This document shows, one piece after another, positions 22,201 through 30,782 of a DNA stretch of 64,000 nucleotides; position 1 is the stretch's first letter; the number at the start of each line of letters is the position of its first letter. Source of the DNA: Lonicera japonica (Eukaryota; Streptophyta; Magnoliopsida; Dipsacales; Caprifoliaceae); NCBI GenBank assembly GCA_021464415.1, contig CM038471.1, positions 71,836,851-71,900,850 of the forward strand, in the 5' to 3' direction. The notes under the pieces are model-generated. The model was given only the letters and a program-made list of their open reading frames with translations, searched no databases and was not told the origin of the DNA. The position numbers were made by a program, and so were the translations under genes.

Positions 22201-24148
22201 TCACCCGTAGGAATCCCACACTCAGTTGTTTCATTACTTCTTCTTTCACTTTCAAGGACCATTCTGGCGTAAGTTTCCTCAGCTTCTGTTTGACGGGCCT
22301 AAGTTCTGGATTGGTGTGTATTTCGTGCATGACTATCTGACTGTTCAAACCCGGCATATCTGCATAAGACCAGGCGAAGACATCCACATACTCTTTCAGA
22401 GTTTGTGTGAATTCTTCTCTCTCTGTCCCACTTAGGCTTGCCCCAATGCGGACCTCTTTTCTTTCCTCCTCTGTTCCGAGGTTAATCACAAGAGTGTCTC
22501 CTTCCTCGCTTTGTATACGTTGCTCCTCCCGTTCAGGGTGTTCGTTCATTCTTTCCAATTCCATATAAGCAATTACAGAATTAAAAATAACAGGATAACG
22601 CAAAATAGACTCTTCTTTATTGATACTAGTATTTACAGGTACAAGTTTAAAAAGTTCATTTAGGAGTGACTCCTTCCTATCCTTACCCTCACTCTTATCT
22701 CTCACCCTTACAATTTCGCTCTTTTCCCTTTCCCCTTGGTAGTCTGGATCAGCGTATATCAAGTGTACAGGGTCGTCTCCTGGCTCATCATCTCCCAGAG
22801 CCATGATGTCGAAGAGATCTCCGATCATTTCTTCCTCTTCGCCTTTCATGTCTTCACTTTCTTCCTTCGGCCCGATTGTCAACTTGGTAGCGAAGTTGTG
22901 TACGGTGTTTTCTTTGATATATAGGTCCTCTTCATAGAAGATTTCCCACCCAGGAAGGTTCTCTCCGTCGCTGTTTCTCCAAGGCTCCTGGAAGCCGCAA
23001 AAGGGGAAGTCCTCTCCTTCTTTGACAAAGAACCCGTTCAGAGAGCTGAAACTCGGATACTGATGCCCTCGACCCCTTTTTTGTTGATCGTCCTCTTCAG
23101 TGTGTTGGTACCCCAAACCTTCCCTCTCGTACCTTGCTACTGGTTCCAATGCTTGAAGTAGTCCTGGTTGTCCCATTCCCAGACCGGCTCCAGGCAAGTA
23201 TTTCATCATTCTCAACATATTTGTAATCTTGGTGCTGAGACCGGGGATATTGTCAGGGGGAAGATACCTGATTGTCTGGGTGCTAAGAGTTTGCACTTGA
23301 GGCTCGTAAGAAAAGCCTCCTAACTGTATGCTCTGGCTCCCGATTCCCAAAACTGGTAACTCCATATCCGCCAAGGTCCTTTCAGGATCTCCTTGGATGG
23401 TAATTATGTTCCCTTCAAACGGTATCTTGATCTTTTGGTGCAAGGAGGAGGGGAGTGCTCCTATGTCGTGTAGCCATGCTCTTCCCAACAGTAGGTTAAA
23501 ACTGGAAGGAATGTCTATGATTTGAAAGTCTGCCGGGAAGCTTCCGGGACCAACCATGAGATCAAGTTTCAGAGACCCCAGAACGGCCCTCCTGGTATTA
23601 TCATAGGCCCTGACGATTACAGCGGATGGTGAGAGCTCTGAATCTGAGATACCCAAGCATCTGGCAGTCTTTAGGGGGCAGACATTTATGGTCGACCCAT
23701 TGTCGATGAGAACTTGTGGCAAGATCTTCCCTCGGGTTCGGACGGTGATATGGAGAGCCAGGCTGTGTTTTCTCCCCAACGGAGACAAGTCTTTATCTGA
23801 AAATGACAGACTTCTTTGGACTGTGAGTGACCCGATCATGTTTGGCAGTTGTTCGGGCGTGGAGTCCGGCGATATGACAGCCTCATCCAGGAGTTTAATG
23901 AAAGCGGTCCTGTGAGGTTTGGAGGCAACCAAGAGGCAACCAAGAGGCCCCAAATGGTGATGTGTGCCTGGGTTTTCTTCAACTGTTCCAGTACTCGGTC
24001 TTCTCCTACTTCTTTTGGAGGCGGTGATTTTTCGGCATCCATCGGTGGTGGCTGGTATACCTTTCCTGAGCGGGTAATCTGTTGTATCCAAAGGGATGTT
24101 GGGTCTGATCCCTCTGAAGTTTCTGACGACTCTGGCTCTGCCGACCAA
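19226..24148 (-). CDS. pol: Pol polyprotein (protease, RT, RNase H, aRNase H, integrase)
   Basis: An open frame of 1640 codons; convincing pol homology starts at about residue 73 (near 23930). Earlier residues are out of frame with gag and probably not made. Aspartic protease: IDNGSTINVC (D149). G-patch-like KYLPGAGLG around 316-325. Reverse transcriptase about 615-800 with YVDDM (771-775). First RNase H about 880-1030. Second, archaeal-type RNase H about 1062-1190, starting YFDGA; this duplicate is diagnostic of the Tat/Ogre lineage. Integrase about 1285-1530 with an HHCC zinc finger ending CHKC (1330-1333) and catalytic D1362, D1423, E1458, a DD35E spacing. All catalytic residues seen are present. 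It overlaps gag by 313 bp in the -1 frame; an 11-bp tandem duplication at 23925-23946 accounts for the shift. Confidence 0.95.
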   Translation of the reverse strand: MVGRARVVRNFRGIRPNIPLDTTDYPLRKGIPATTDGCRKITASKRSRRRPSTGTVEENPGTHHHLGPLGCLLVASKPHRTAFIKLLDEAVISPDSTPEQLPNMIGSLTVQRSLSFSDKDLSPLGRKHSLALHITVRTRGKILPQVLIDNGSTINVCPLKTARCLGISDSELSPSAVIVRAYDNTRRAVLGSLKLDLMVGPGSFPADFQIIDIPSSFNLLLGRAWLHDIGALPSSLHQKIKIPFEGNIITIQGDPERTLADMELPVLGIGSQSIQLGGFSYEPQVQTLSTQTIRYLPPDNIPGLSTKITNMLRMMKYLPGAGLGMGQPGLLQALEPVARYEREGLGYQHTEEDDQQKRGRGHQYPSFSSLNGFFVKEGEDFPFCGFQEPWRNSDGENLPGWEIFYEEDLYIKENTVHNFATKLTIGPKEESEDMKGEEEEMIGDLFDIMALGDDEPGDDPVHLIYADPDYQGEREKSEIVRVRDKSEGKDRKESLLNELFKLVPVNTSINKEESILRYPVIFNSVIAYMELERMNEHPEREEQRIQSEEGDTLVINLGTEEERKEVRIGASLSGTEREEFTQTLKEYVDVFAWSYADMPGLNSQIVMHEIHTNPELRPVKQKLRKLTPEWSLKVKEEVMKQLSVGFLRVIEYPSWLANIVPVPKANGKVRMCVDYRDLNKACPKDDFPLPNIDLIVDNTANHALKSFVDGFAVYNQIKMHPDHQEKTAFITPWGTYCYTVMPFGLKNAGATYQRAATAIFHDMIHKEVEVYVDDMIIKSKEREGHVSALRAFFDRLRQYQMRLNPQKCVFGVTKGKLLGYVVSKKGIEMDPAKVQAIQDMPEPRTEREIRGFLGNLQYISRFISQLTQKCEPIFKLLRKSSTGEWNDQCQEAFDKIKDYLSKPPVLAPPQTGLPLILYLTVTDSAAGAMLAQHLTDTRKEQAIYFLSKKLSPFEINYTPLEKSCTALVWVTQKLRHYMLVFPVILASQIDPLKYLFEKPALSNRMAKWLFLLSEFDITYMTQKAVKGKIIADYLAHNPILGDMIEEAEFPDETIMNVEINEDWRLYFDGAANRNGNGIGILLVSPDQTHSPVSYRLDFFCTNNMAEYEACILGLEIAFQRGIRRIQVYGDSALVVHQVLKEWKIRDEKLVPYLARLEEVAGRFERVEFYYIPRSQNSFADALATLASMIDISEGMEEITLTVQKKSGPAHCMTLEVEIEKDGDSTVWFYDIWNLLKNHQYPEKADKRTRVTLRRLASGFILCAGRLYKRNYDGTHLQCLTEEESVRMMDQIHGGDCGPHMSGHTLARKIIRQGYFWSTLQTDCADHVRRCHKCQIYAKSQKLPPKELYNMTAPWPFSAWGIDVIGKVSPKASNGHEFILVAIDYFTKWVEAESYQTLDARKVARFIKRNIVCRYGVPHEIISDNGTHFEGEANTVMEEYGITRHKSSPYRPQTNGAVEAANKNLKNILSKMTDTCRDWPEKLPYALWGYRTTERVSTGATPFSLTYGMEAVLPVELEVPSLRVMLENQVNELEWVRARYNELALLDEKRLKAAYHHQGYQKRIARAFNQRVRTRGITENDIVLKEIREPARDPRGKFGQKWTGPYIVKEINTGGAAILTDLDGQLLHSPVNMDRLKKYYQ

Positions 24149-26121
24149 CTAAAAGTCCCGGGGGAGGTTTCTGTCATACAGATTGTCTCCTTATGAGGGG
24201 GGCGGGGTTTCCATGGTTGTTTTTTCTTGTCCTGGGTCCATCCTATCCCAGCTTTCCCAGGATTGGTTTTGATGGTGAGTGGTTGCGAGATCCCCTGATT
24301 TGTCTTTCCTAAGCCCTGCCCAGGTAGGAAGTTCATCTTGGCCATCCATTGGTCAATTATTGGGTTGAGGCCTGGGGCAACTTGTGCTTTTGCCGATAGC
24401 ATAACGGGTGCCTTATAGGCTGAATCGTCCCGAATGAGTCCTACGGGATCGAAGCCTTCATCAGTGGTTAAGGCGTTAATTCCTGCAGGTGGAGCATGAT
24501 TGGGGAGGGGGTTGTTGGTAACATTGGGCCCGCCGGGTGCGGGGATGGTTTCGGCTTCAATGAGGTCCTGGATACGATGGCGGAGAGCTAAACAACGTTC
24601 CGTGTCATGGCCTGCCGCCTGATGGTACGCACAGTTCTCATTCATTCTCCAAGTGTTGGGAATAGGATTTGGTGGAGGGCGTGGGTTGAGTGGGGTGACT
24701 AGTCCGGCCTTTTGGAGTAGTTCTAGGCTTTTGACCAGAGTAGTGGGGAGGGTGCAGAAATTTCTCCTTTTCTTGACCTCGGTGTTTGAAGAGTCTCCCT
24801 GCGTAGGCCAACTCATTGGGGGGACTTGCGGTGACTGCTGAAATGGGTTTTGTTGATATGGGTACGAGCTTAGTTGGTTTACGGCTGGAGTGGCCGTCTT
24901 TCTTCCAGTGTAAGAGGCCTTCTTGGTATCCGTGTCCGCCTTTCTGGCCAATTCTTCCTCTACCTGTGACCCCATACTCAACAGGGCTCTGAAGTGTGGG
25001 AATACATGCTTTCCCATGCAGTTCAATACAGCTGGAGTAAAATTCTTCTGTATGATTTCTAACTGCTCTTCTTCGTCGGGCCGTTTGGACATTTGGGATG
25101 CCATTTCCCTCCAGCGGGTGACAAAGTCGCTGAAGCTTTCTTTCTCGCCTTGCTTGGCCATTTCCAGGTGTTTACGGGTAATTTCCAAATTCTCGTTGGA
25201 CCCGTACTTGGTCATGAATTCTTTGACGATATCCCCCCAAGTTTTCGTGTGGTGTTTCTCTAGGTCGAAGAACCATCTCAGGGCTGCCCCTGTGAGAGTC
25301 ATGTGAAAAGCCTGAGCCAGCTCCGGCTCTCCACAGCCGGACACTTGCATGGATCTGATGTAGGATTGGAGATGGGTTTTGGGGGGTGTAGTACCAGTGA
25401 ATTTGGTGATAGAGGGAAGCTTAAATCCTTGAGGTAGTCTGGCTTCTGGGTAGAGGGAAAAGGCGTTCATGTCTGTGATCTCGTCTGCCCCTTTCATCAG
25501 AGAAACACCTCTTTGCAGAACCTTCATCTGCTCTTTCAATTTTTTCATTTCTTCGCTCTCTCTTGACACCTCATCGGGCTGTTCCCGGGCTATCATCGAT
25601 TCTGCGTATGCTGCCCGGAGTCGGTTGACGTCTGGGTACTCATTGGGAGAGGCTATTGGGGCTGGTGGAATAGGTCTTGCGGGGACTTGTGGCCATGGTT
25701 GATATTGGGGATCGAGGCCTTGCTGAGGTTGTGGCCAGACGATGGGTGGCTCTTGTTGTTGGTATGTGGGGCCTGAATCCGGGGCCCATTGGTTCTGATT
25801 GTTGGGGTCGGTTTGAACGGGACCGGCCATGTTGGGGCCCGTTTGGGGTGGATTGGTTCCTTGGATTGGGGGAAGTACTTGTGAAGATTGCCCTTGATTC
25901 GGATCTCGATTCGGTGGTAGTTGCTCAAACCCGGGTGGTGCGGTCCGTTCGGCTGACAACTCTTCCATTCGAATCCGGGTGTTCTGTTGCTCACTTGTGA
26001 GGCTTGCCAAATTCATGCTGACGGTCATCAACAAACGGTGCATCTCGGCTAAAGTCGGTTGAACTGCAGACGCCTCGGCTAGGCTCTGATTTGTCTCCTG
26101 ATTCTCTCGTCCATCGGCCAT
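23836..26121 (-). CDS. gag: Gag polyprotein with zinc knuckle-like motif and G-patch
   Basis: 761 residues from the first ATG at 26121 (the open frame extends 21 bp upstream from a GTG). The N-terminal 160 residues are Pro/Gln-rich, followed by a charged likely coiled coil around 185-205. The retrotransposon gag (capsid) region lies about residues 235-385, with the typical ALRWFFDLE and TWGDIVKEFMTKYG segments. A CX2HX4HX4C-type motif (497-510) stands in place of the usual CCHC knuckle. A G-patch (FLPGQGLG) lies near 600. The last about 30 residues, after GLLVAS, depart from the family and are an artefact of the frameshift duplication at 23925-23946. Gag packages the RNA and forms virus-like particles in the cytoplasm. 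Confidence 0.92.
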   Translation of the reverse strand: MADGRENQETNQSLAEASAVQPTLAEMHRLLMTVSMNLASLTSEQQNTRIRMEELSAERTAPPGFEQLPPNRDPNQGQSSQVLPPIQGTNPPQTGPNMAGPVQTDPNNQNQWAPDSGPTYQQQEPPIVWPQPQQGLDPQYQPWPQVPARPIPPAPIASPNEYPDVNRLRAAYAESMIAREQPDEVSRESEEMKKLKEQMKVLQRGVSLMKGADEITDMNAFSLYPEARLPQGFKLPSITKFTGTTPPKTHLQSYIRSMQVSGCGEPELAQAFHMTLTGAALRWFFDLEKHHTKTWGDIVKEFMTKYGSNENLEITRKHLEMAKQGEKESFSDFVTRWREMASQMSKRPDEEEQLEIIQKNFTPAVLNCMGKHVFPHFRALLSMGSQVEEELARKADTDTKKASYTGRKTATPAVNQLSSYPYQQNPFQQSPQVPPMSWPTQGDSSNTEVKKRRNFCTLPTTLVKSLELLQKAGLVTPLNPRPPPNPIPNTWRMNENCAYHQAAGHDTERCLALRHRIQDLIEAETIPAPGGPNVTNNPLPNHAPPAGINALTTDEGFDPVGLIRDDSAYKAPVMLSAKAQVAPGLNPIIDQWMAKMNFLPGQGLGKTNQGISQPLTIKTNPGKAGIGWTQDKKKQPWKPRPPHKETICMTETSPGTFSWSAEPESSETSEGSDPTSLWIQQITRSGKVYQPPPMDAEKSPPPKEVGEDRVLEQLKKTQAHITIWGLLVASWLPPNLTGPLSLNSWMRLSYRRTPRPNNCQT
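23925..23946 (-). repeat. 11-bp tandem duplication at the gag-pol junction
   Basis: GCAACCAAGAG occurs twice in direct contact (23925-23935, 23936-23946). Eleven is not a multiple of three, and this is exactly where gag similarity stops in one frame and pol similarity begins in the -1 frame. Confidence 0.85.
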
Positions 26122-26852
26122 TTCAGGTATGCTTGGTCTCACTAGTCTTCCGGTATGATCTCGACCGGCCCAACCTTCCAGACTGACGTCGTTTTATGGC
26201 TGTAGACGAAACCACGTGGCGAAGATGAAGGGAGACTATGATGTGACTCGATTTTTGCCAAAAGAATCACTAAAAATGGTCGAGAGAAAACCTCGGAAAA
26301 TAGGTGTGGTAAAGTAGGCCGTAAGGTGGTACATCCCCTACAGCTGTATGACAAGTGTTTTAACTGACTCAATCTTAGATGCAGCGCAGGTGTTCGAACG
26401 GTTAAGGCTTCAGGCTCCCTCCTTTTTGGCAAGACCTTGCGATATACCCCAAGGGCGGGTACGTGCAAGAATCTTTTGATATACTTCCCGGGTACGTGAG
26501 TGTTCTCGTCACTCGATATACCTCGGGGGCGTACTTGGCCAAGGAGAGTGGAAGTAAATGCTTTCGGTTTATGTTGGCCCAAGCAAGCCAACTCCCTACT
26601 CACTTATAATACTTCCGAGGGTTTGGGGTAAATTCACACTCGTAGAACCAATGCATGATTTGTGATAGTGCGTGTAAAGTTCGAAAGGTTGGTTTCACAA
26701 ATATCATTATCTTTATTACGTCTTTTCGAAAAACTCCCATTTTTAAAAAAAGGTTTCTTCTCAATCAATTAACATGAGTAGGGAAAGCAGTAAAAGCAAG
26801 TTTTCAACAGATAAACAAAGGTCCACATATAAGAGTCTAGTTTTCTAATGGT
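26122..26852 (-). other. 5' leader of the retrotransposon
   Basis: About 730 bp between primer binding site and gag. An open frame of 153 codons (26603-26142) is present, but no family is recognised and it may be chance. Packaging signals would be expected here. Confidence 0.5.
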
Positions 26853-26871
26853 GTCCCCAGCAGAGTCGCCA
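26853..26871 (-). promoter_or_regulatory. Primer binding site (tRNA-Arg type)
   Basis: On the minus strand TGGCGACTCTGCTGGGGAC lies one base after the 5' LTR end. It begins with TGG, as expected for pairing with a tRNA CCA end. I recall the same PBS, assigned to tRNA-Arg, from Ogre/Tat elements. Confidence 0.8.
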
Positions 26872-26872
26872 C

Positions 26873-28418
26873 TGTGAGAATCCGCAAATGCGACCTCCCG
26901 GGTCTCGTCCCCGTTGGTGGTGGGGGTCATGGGACGTCGGAACTGATTCCGTCGTTCCATTTGCTGGAGCGTTTTCTTCGATATATAGGTGTCCCTACGT
27001 TCTATTTCTAGATGCAAGGGGGTTCATTCAGAGTCGCCAGTACGTTTTACGAGAAAACGGACAAAAAAGGTCGTGTAAGAGGAAAGGCTATAGACAAGCC
27101 TTTCTTTACACGTTTGTCTGCGAAACCGGGATTCTTATAGGGTTCGGAAACTATATTACGGTTTGGGAAGGTGTTAAGCACCCATTCCGCCCTTTCGGTC
27201 TCTAGTGGTCTTATATGTTTATTCTATGTTGAAAAACTTGGATGCTTTTACCGACAGTCTACTACTTTCTAAATGAAGAAAAACCCTAATCTGGGAAAAC
27301 GGGAAAAGGGATGAAAACCTTTGTGTTCCGAGATCCGACGTTTTTGTATTTAAAAGATGTAAATGACAAATGACAAAAACCTTTTATTTTTGAAAGAGTA
27401 TTCCGTATTATTTCCTCAAATAATGACGGTTTTCTCGAGTTGTGATTATTTTGAAAAAGGTTCGGATCTTTATGTCGGGACTAATTCAATATGGAATTTG
27501 AACTCTTTGAGGAGAGTTTATCAGACACGTCGCAGTCTATGGAAAAGACAAGATATGTGGATTTTAATTCCTAGATAAGTCTTTATCGGTCCAGGGTTTG
27601 AAAACAGGGTTTATCCGGACGATAATGTACTTACTCTTCTGGTTTTGAAAGTAGTTTTATCAGGGTATTTTGTTTTGAAAACGGTAGACTATTGGTAACT
27701 TGACAATAAGTTTATTCAAATAAAACGTGGACAGAATAACAGAAGTAAAACAAGTACACAGATATCTAATCTTAAATACTAGAAGGGACTTTCTTTACCT
27801 TCCCGACGAGAATAATAATAAGAAAGAAAATATAATACGGCAGAGGGATCTCCGGCGATAATAATCTTCTCTTTCTTCAGATATTTCCGAGAAATCGATT
27901 CCGGAGACGGGACACGTCGAGTGTCGAGGATAGATTCGATAATTCTTCAGAAATAAGATAATAGTAGAAAAGTGCTTGATAAAAATCAAATCTAAAGCTC
28001 CAAATTCTCAGATTCCAATTGCTGCCTTTGAACCCTTGGGGGTGTTGGCCTATTTATACTGCTCGGGAGAGATTGTCGCGCGACATTTCCTTAAAAAAGG
28101 AGAATGTCGCGCGACATACGGGAATGTCGCGCGACAAACGGCTGAAGTGATGGTTCTGACAGATTGATGTGTCAGAAAGTGGTTGGTCTGGTGCAGAGGG
28201 GGAATGTCGTGCGACATAGTGGAATTGTCGCGCGACATATCAGGGATTGTCGCGCGACAATGTAATATGTCGTGCGACAATCTCTCTAAAGAACAAGTTT
28301 GTCGTGCGACAAACCTTCCTAGTGTAGTACCGGGTCCTCGGGTGGGTCCCGGACCCAAAATAGTAGTTCTCGGAGGTCGTTAGGGTTCTTGCGGGGGTCA
28401 CGGATCGGGGTGTCTACA
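26873..28418 (-). repeat. 5' LTR (1546 bp)
   Basis: On the minus strand it starts TGTAGACACC and ends CTCACA. It differs from the 3' LTR by about five single-base changes and lacks one 51-bp unit. It contains the promoter for gag-pol (see 28051-28311). Confidence 0.95.
28051..28311 (-). promoter_or_regulatory. LTR promoter: eight palindromes upstream of a TATA box
   Basis: Palindromes start at 28074, 28105, 28125, 28205, 28226, 28248, 28268 and 28300. Five are perfect TGTCGCGCGACA; three (28205, 28268, 28300) are TGTCGTGCGACA. On the minus strand TATAAATA (28058-28051) lies 15 bp after the last palindrome. Transcription of gag-pol should start near 28020. Confidence 0.8.
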
Positions 28419-28423
28419 CTGGT
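28419..28423. repeat. Target site duplication CTGGT (right)
   Basis: Matches 10038-10042 exactly and lies within an exon of the CACTA transposase. Confidence 0.9.
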
Positions 28424-29923
28424 ATCCTCCAATAAGGGTGATCTTCGGAAAGCCATCTACGCGCCCCCTGATATGACATCCTTCCATTATTGTGAACCGC
28501 AATAATATCATCCAAACATATGGGACATGCCTTGTACCTTTTTGTCTAAATACCTCCCAACATTCCTAATCCTGGAAAGTCGCTGATGGTCCACATAACG
28601 GCTGCCCTCATGTTGAATGCCACTTCACCGTATCGATCCCAAGTTGAAACCCCCGTCTCCTATAGCATCTTAAGTTCATCAATCAGTGGTCTCATAAACA
28701 CATTTAGAGTCTTTCCCGGACTCTTAGGGCCGGATATTAGTAAGACTAGAATGTTAAACTCCTTCTTCATACACAACGAAGGCCGCAAATTATAAGGCAT
28801 TGTAATAACAGGCCAGCAACTGTAGGGAACCGTCGTAGTAGAGTACGGACTGAACCCGTCTAACGCTAGAGCAAGACGTACGTTTCTAATGTCGGCGGCA
28901 AATTGCGGTTGGGACCTGCAAAATGACAAGACAAATTCCTTAATATAAAAATAATTATACTAACATTTTATTAAATTGTATGTGTACGAACTGTGAATAT
29001 ATACGTCACCTGTCAAAATCTTTCCATGCTTCTCCATCCGCTGGATGTCTAAGATATTCAGTATCTTCTCTTCTTTCCCCATGCCACCGCATTTCCTTTG
29101 CAATATGTTTACAACTATACAGACGATGTAACCTCGGTGTCAATGGGAAGTACCGAACCGTCTTCTGGGAAATCCGTTTGCCACCGCCTGTATTTTCTTC
29201 TTCCCATCTTGACTCACCGCAAATAGGACATTGATCTAGGTCTTTACCCTCCTTGTAAAACAAGTAGCAGCCGTAGTAACACCCGTGGATGACCTCGTAA
29301 CCCATGCCAATCTTCTTTAAGGCCTTTTTTACAGCTTTGTATGAGTTAGGGTACTTGTTCCCTTCGGGCAACAGGTAATTAATTTCAGCAGCCCACTTGT
29401 TGAAGGATGTGTCTGCCATATTGCAACTTTGTTTCAGTTGCAGCGATCTAAGCATTGAAGCCAGCGCCGTAATTTGACTACCCTCATACAGTGGAGTCAC
29501 TGCTTCATCTAAGAGACGCTGATATGTTATCGAATTTTCTTTGGCGACAGGGTCAGCATGAAATGCATTGTCAACACCAGGGTGATCATACGATTCACGA
29601 AAAGGAAAAGCATCTTGTACGAAGTCCATGGTCGGGTTACTCGAAGACGCCCTGTTCTGTTCTGCTTGCCATTGCGAAGTTGTCTCTGGAATTTCCCCGT
29701 GTAGGTTCCATACTGTATATGACTCCATTATACCTGCATTGGTTAAGTGGATGTATATTTCATTTAATGTCACCCGTTGGCCCATGTTGAAACATTTTTT
29801 GCAGGGACATGGATACAATCCAGTCGAACTGTTGCCATTTTCTCGAACATACTCTAAGAACTCCATTAGCCCCACAATGAATTCCGTTGAACCTCTTGAG
29901 CATTTCATCCAGTTCTTATTCAT
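28419..29923 (-). pseudogene. TNP2-type CACTA transposase, upstream part
   Basis: Exon 1 29923-29010, then an intron, then exon 2 from 28915 to the LTR insertion at 28419. Residues 2-77 form the transposase-associated domain (WMKCSRGSTEF, a CPCKKC metal site, HLTNAGIMESYTVW). Further on come DQCPICGESRW and TVRYFPLTPRLHRLY, the entry to the TNP2 (Transposase_21) domain. Exon 2 encodes ADIRNVRLALALDGFSPY and SGPKSPGKTLNVFMRPLIDE. Two in-frame TAG codons follow, one after the KML segment where the family has tryptophan and one after MLGGI, so the gene is dead independently of the retrotransposon that splits it. The remaining part is at 9680-10042. Confidence 0.88.
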
Positions 29924-30006
29924 TTTCGATCACTGTCATATGACAAATAATTACAAACTCAAAAATTACTAACAACTAAGAATAATACTAACGTATATAT
30001 AAAAAA

Positions 30007-30770
30007 GGGCAACAACTAACAACAATATTATATCTTCAACACCAAATACACATTTTCTACACCAAACACGATATCTATATAAAGTAAAAAAATTAGTAAA
30101 AAATTAATATTAGTAATAGATAAAGTACATAAAAATCAAACAAGCTTTTAATGAGGGAAATGATGTTAATTTTTACCTTCAAAATCGCCAAAATTAACTC
30201 TAAAATACATCAACCCTGAAAATGGCATGTTCTTAGGCGACTTAAAACGAACGTATAGATCAAATAGGGGCAATAATTAACAATAATACTATATATTCAA
30301 CACCAAATACACATTTTCTACACTAAACACAGTATATATATATATAAACACAAAAATTAGTAACTAATTAAGATTAATAAGAGATAGAATACCTAAATAT
30401 CAAACAAGCCTTTAATGAGAGAAATGATGTTGATTTTCACCTTCAAAATTGCCAAAATCGCCCAAATCGCCCAAATTAACTCTAAAATCGAAAATGGCAA
30501 GTTCTTAGGCGACATAGTACTAACCTAGAGATCAAATAGAGGTAAAAACTAACAACAATACTATATCTTCAACACCAATTATAAATTTTCTACACTAAAC
30601 ACAATATCTATATAAACACAAAAATTAATATTAATAAGAGATATATTACCTAAAGGTCAAACAAGCCTTTAATGAGAGAAATTATGTTGATTTTTACCTT
30701 TAAAATTGCCAAAATCACCCAAAGTAGCTCTAAAACACATCAACCCCGAAAATGGAGGAGTGGTTCTGAT
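30007..30770. repeat. Three tandem copies of a repeat of about 265 bp in the CACTA 5' region
   Basis: Units begin near 30009, 30271 and 30541. Each contains a tcaacacc...attttctac segment, an aatcaaacaagc/ggtcaaacaagcc segment, aatgatgttgattttcacc, and aaaatggcaagttcttaggcga. The third is partial. They lie between the transposase start and the terminal repeats. Confidence 0.85.
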
Positions 30771-30782
30771 ATAAAGATGACA

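Larger units (their letters stand above)
10043..28418 (-). mobile_element. Complete Tat/Ogre-type Ty3/gypsy LTR retrotransposon with antisense accessory genes
   Basis: An 18,376-bp element bounded by TG...CA LTRs and a perfect 5-bp target duplication. Read on the minus strand: 5' LTR 28418-26873, primer binding site, gag, then pol in the order protease, reverse transcriptase, RNase H, second RNase H, integrase, then 3' LTR 11639-10043. The second RNase H, the large size, the PBS type and an antisense coding region between pol and the 3' LTR are hallmarks of the plant Tat/Ogre lineage. The antisense region carries two genes (13535-17276, 17742-18998) and two minisatellites. The two LTRs differ by only about five substitutions plus one 51-bp indel by eye, so the insertion is recent. 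Confidence 0.95.

Noticed and set aside
26142..26603. 153-codon frame upstream of gag
   Set aside because: Not recognised, no zinc or protease motif; it lies in the non-coding leader and ends where gag begins. Left as possible chance frame.
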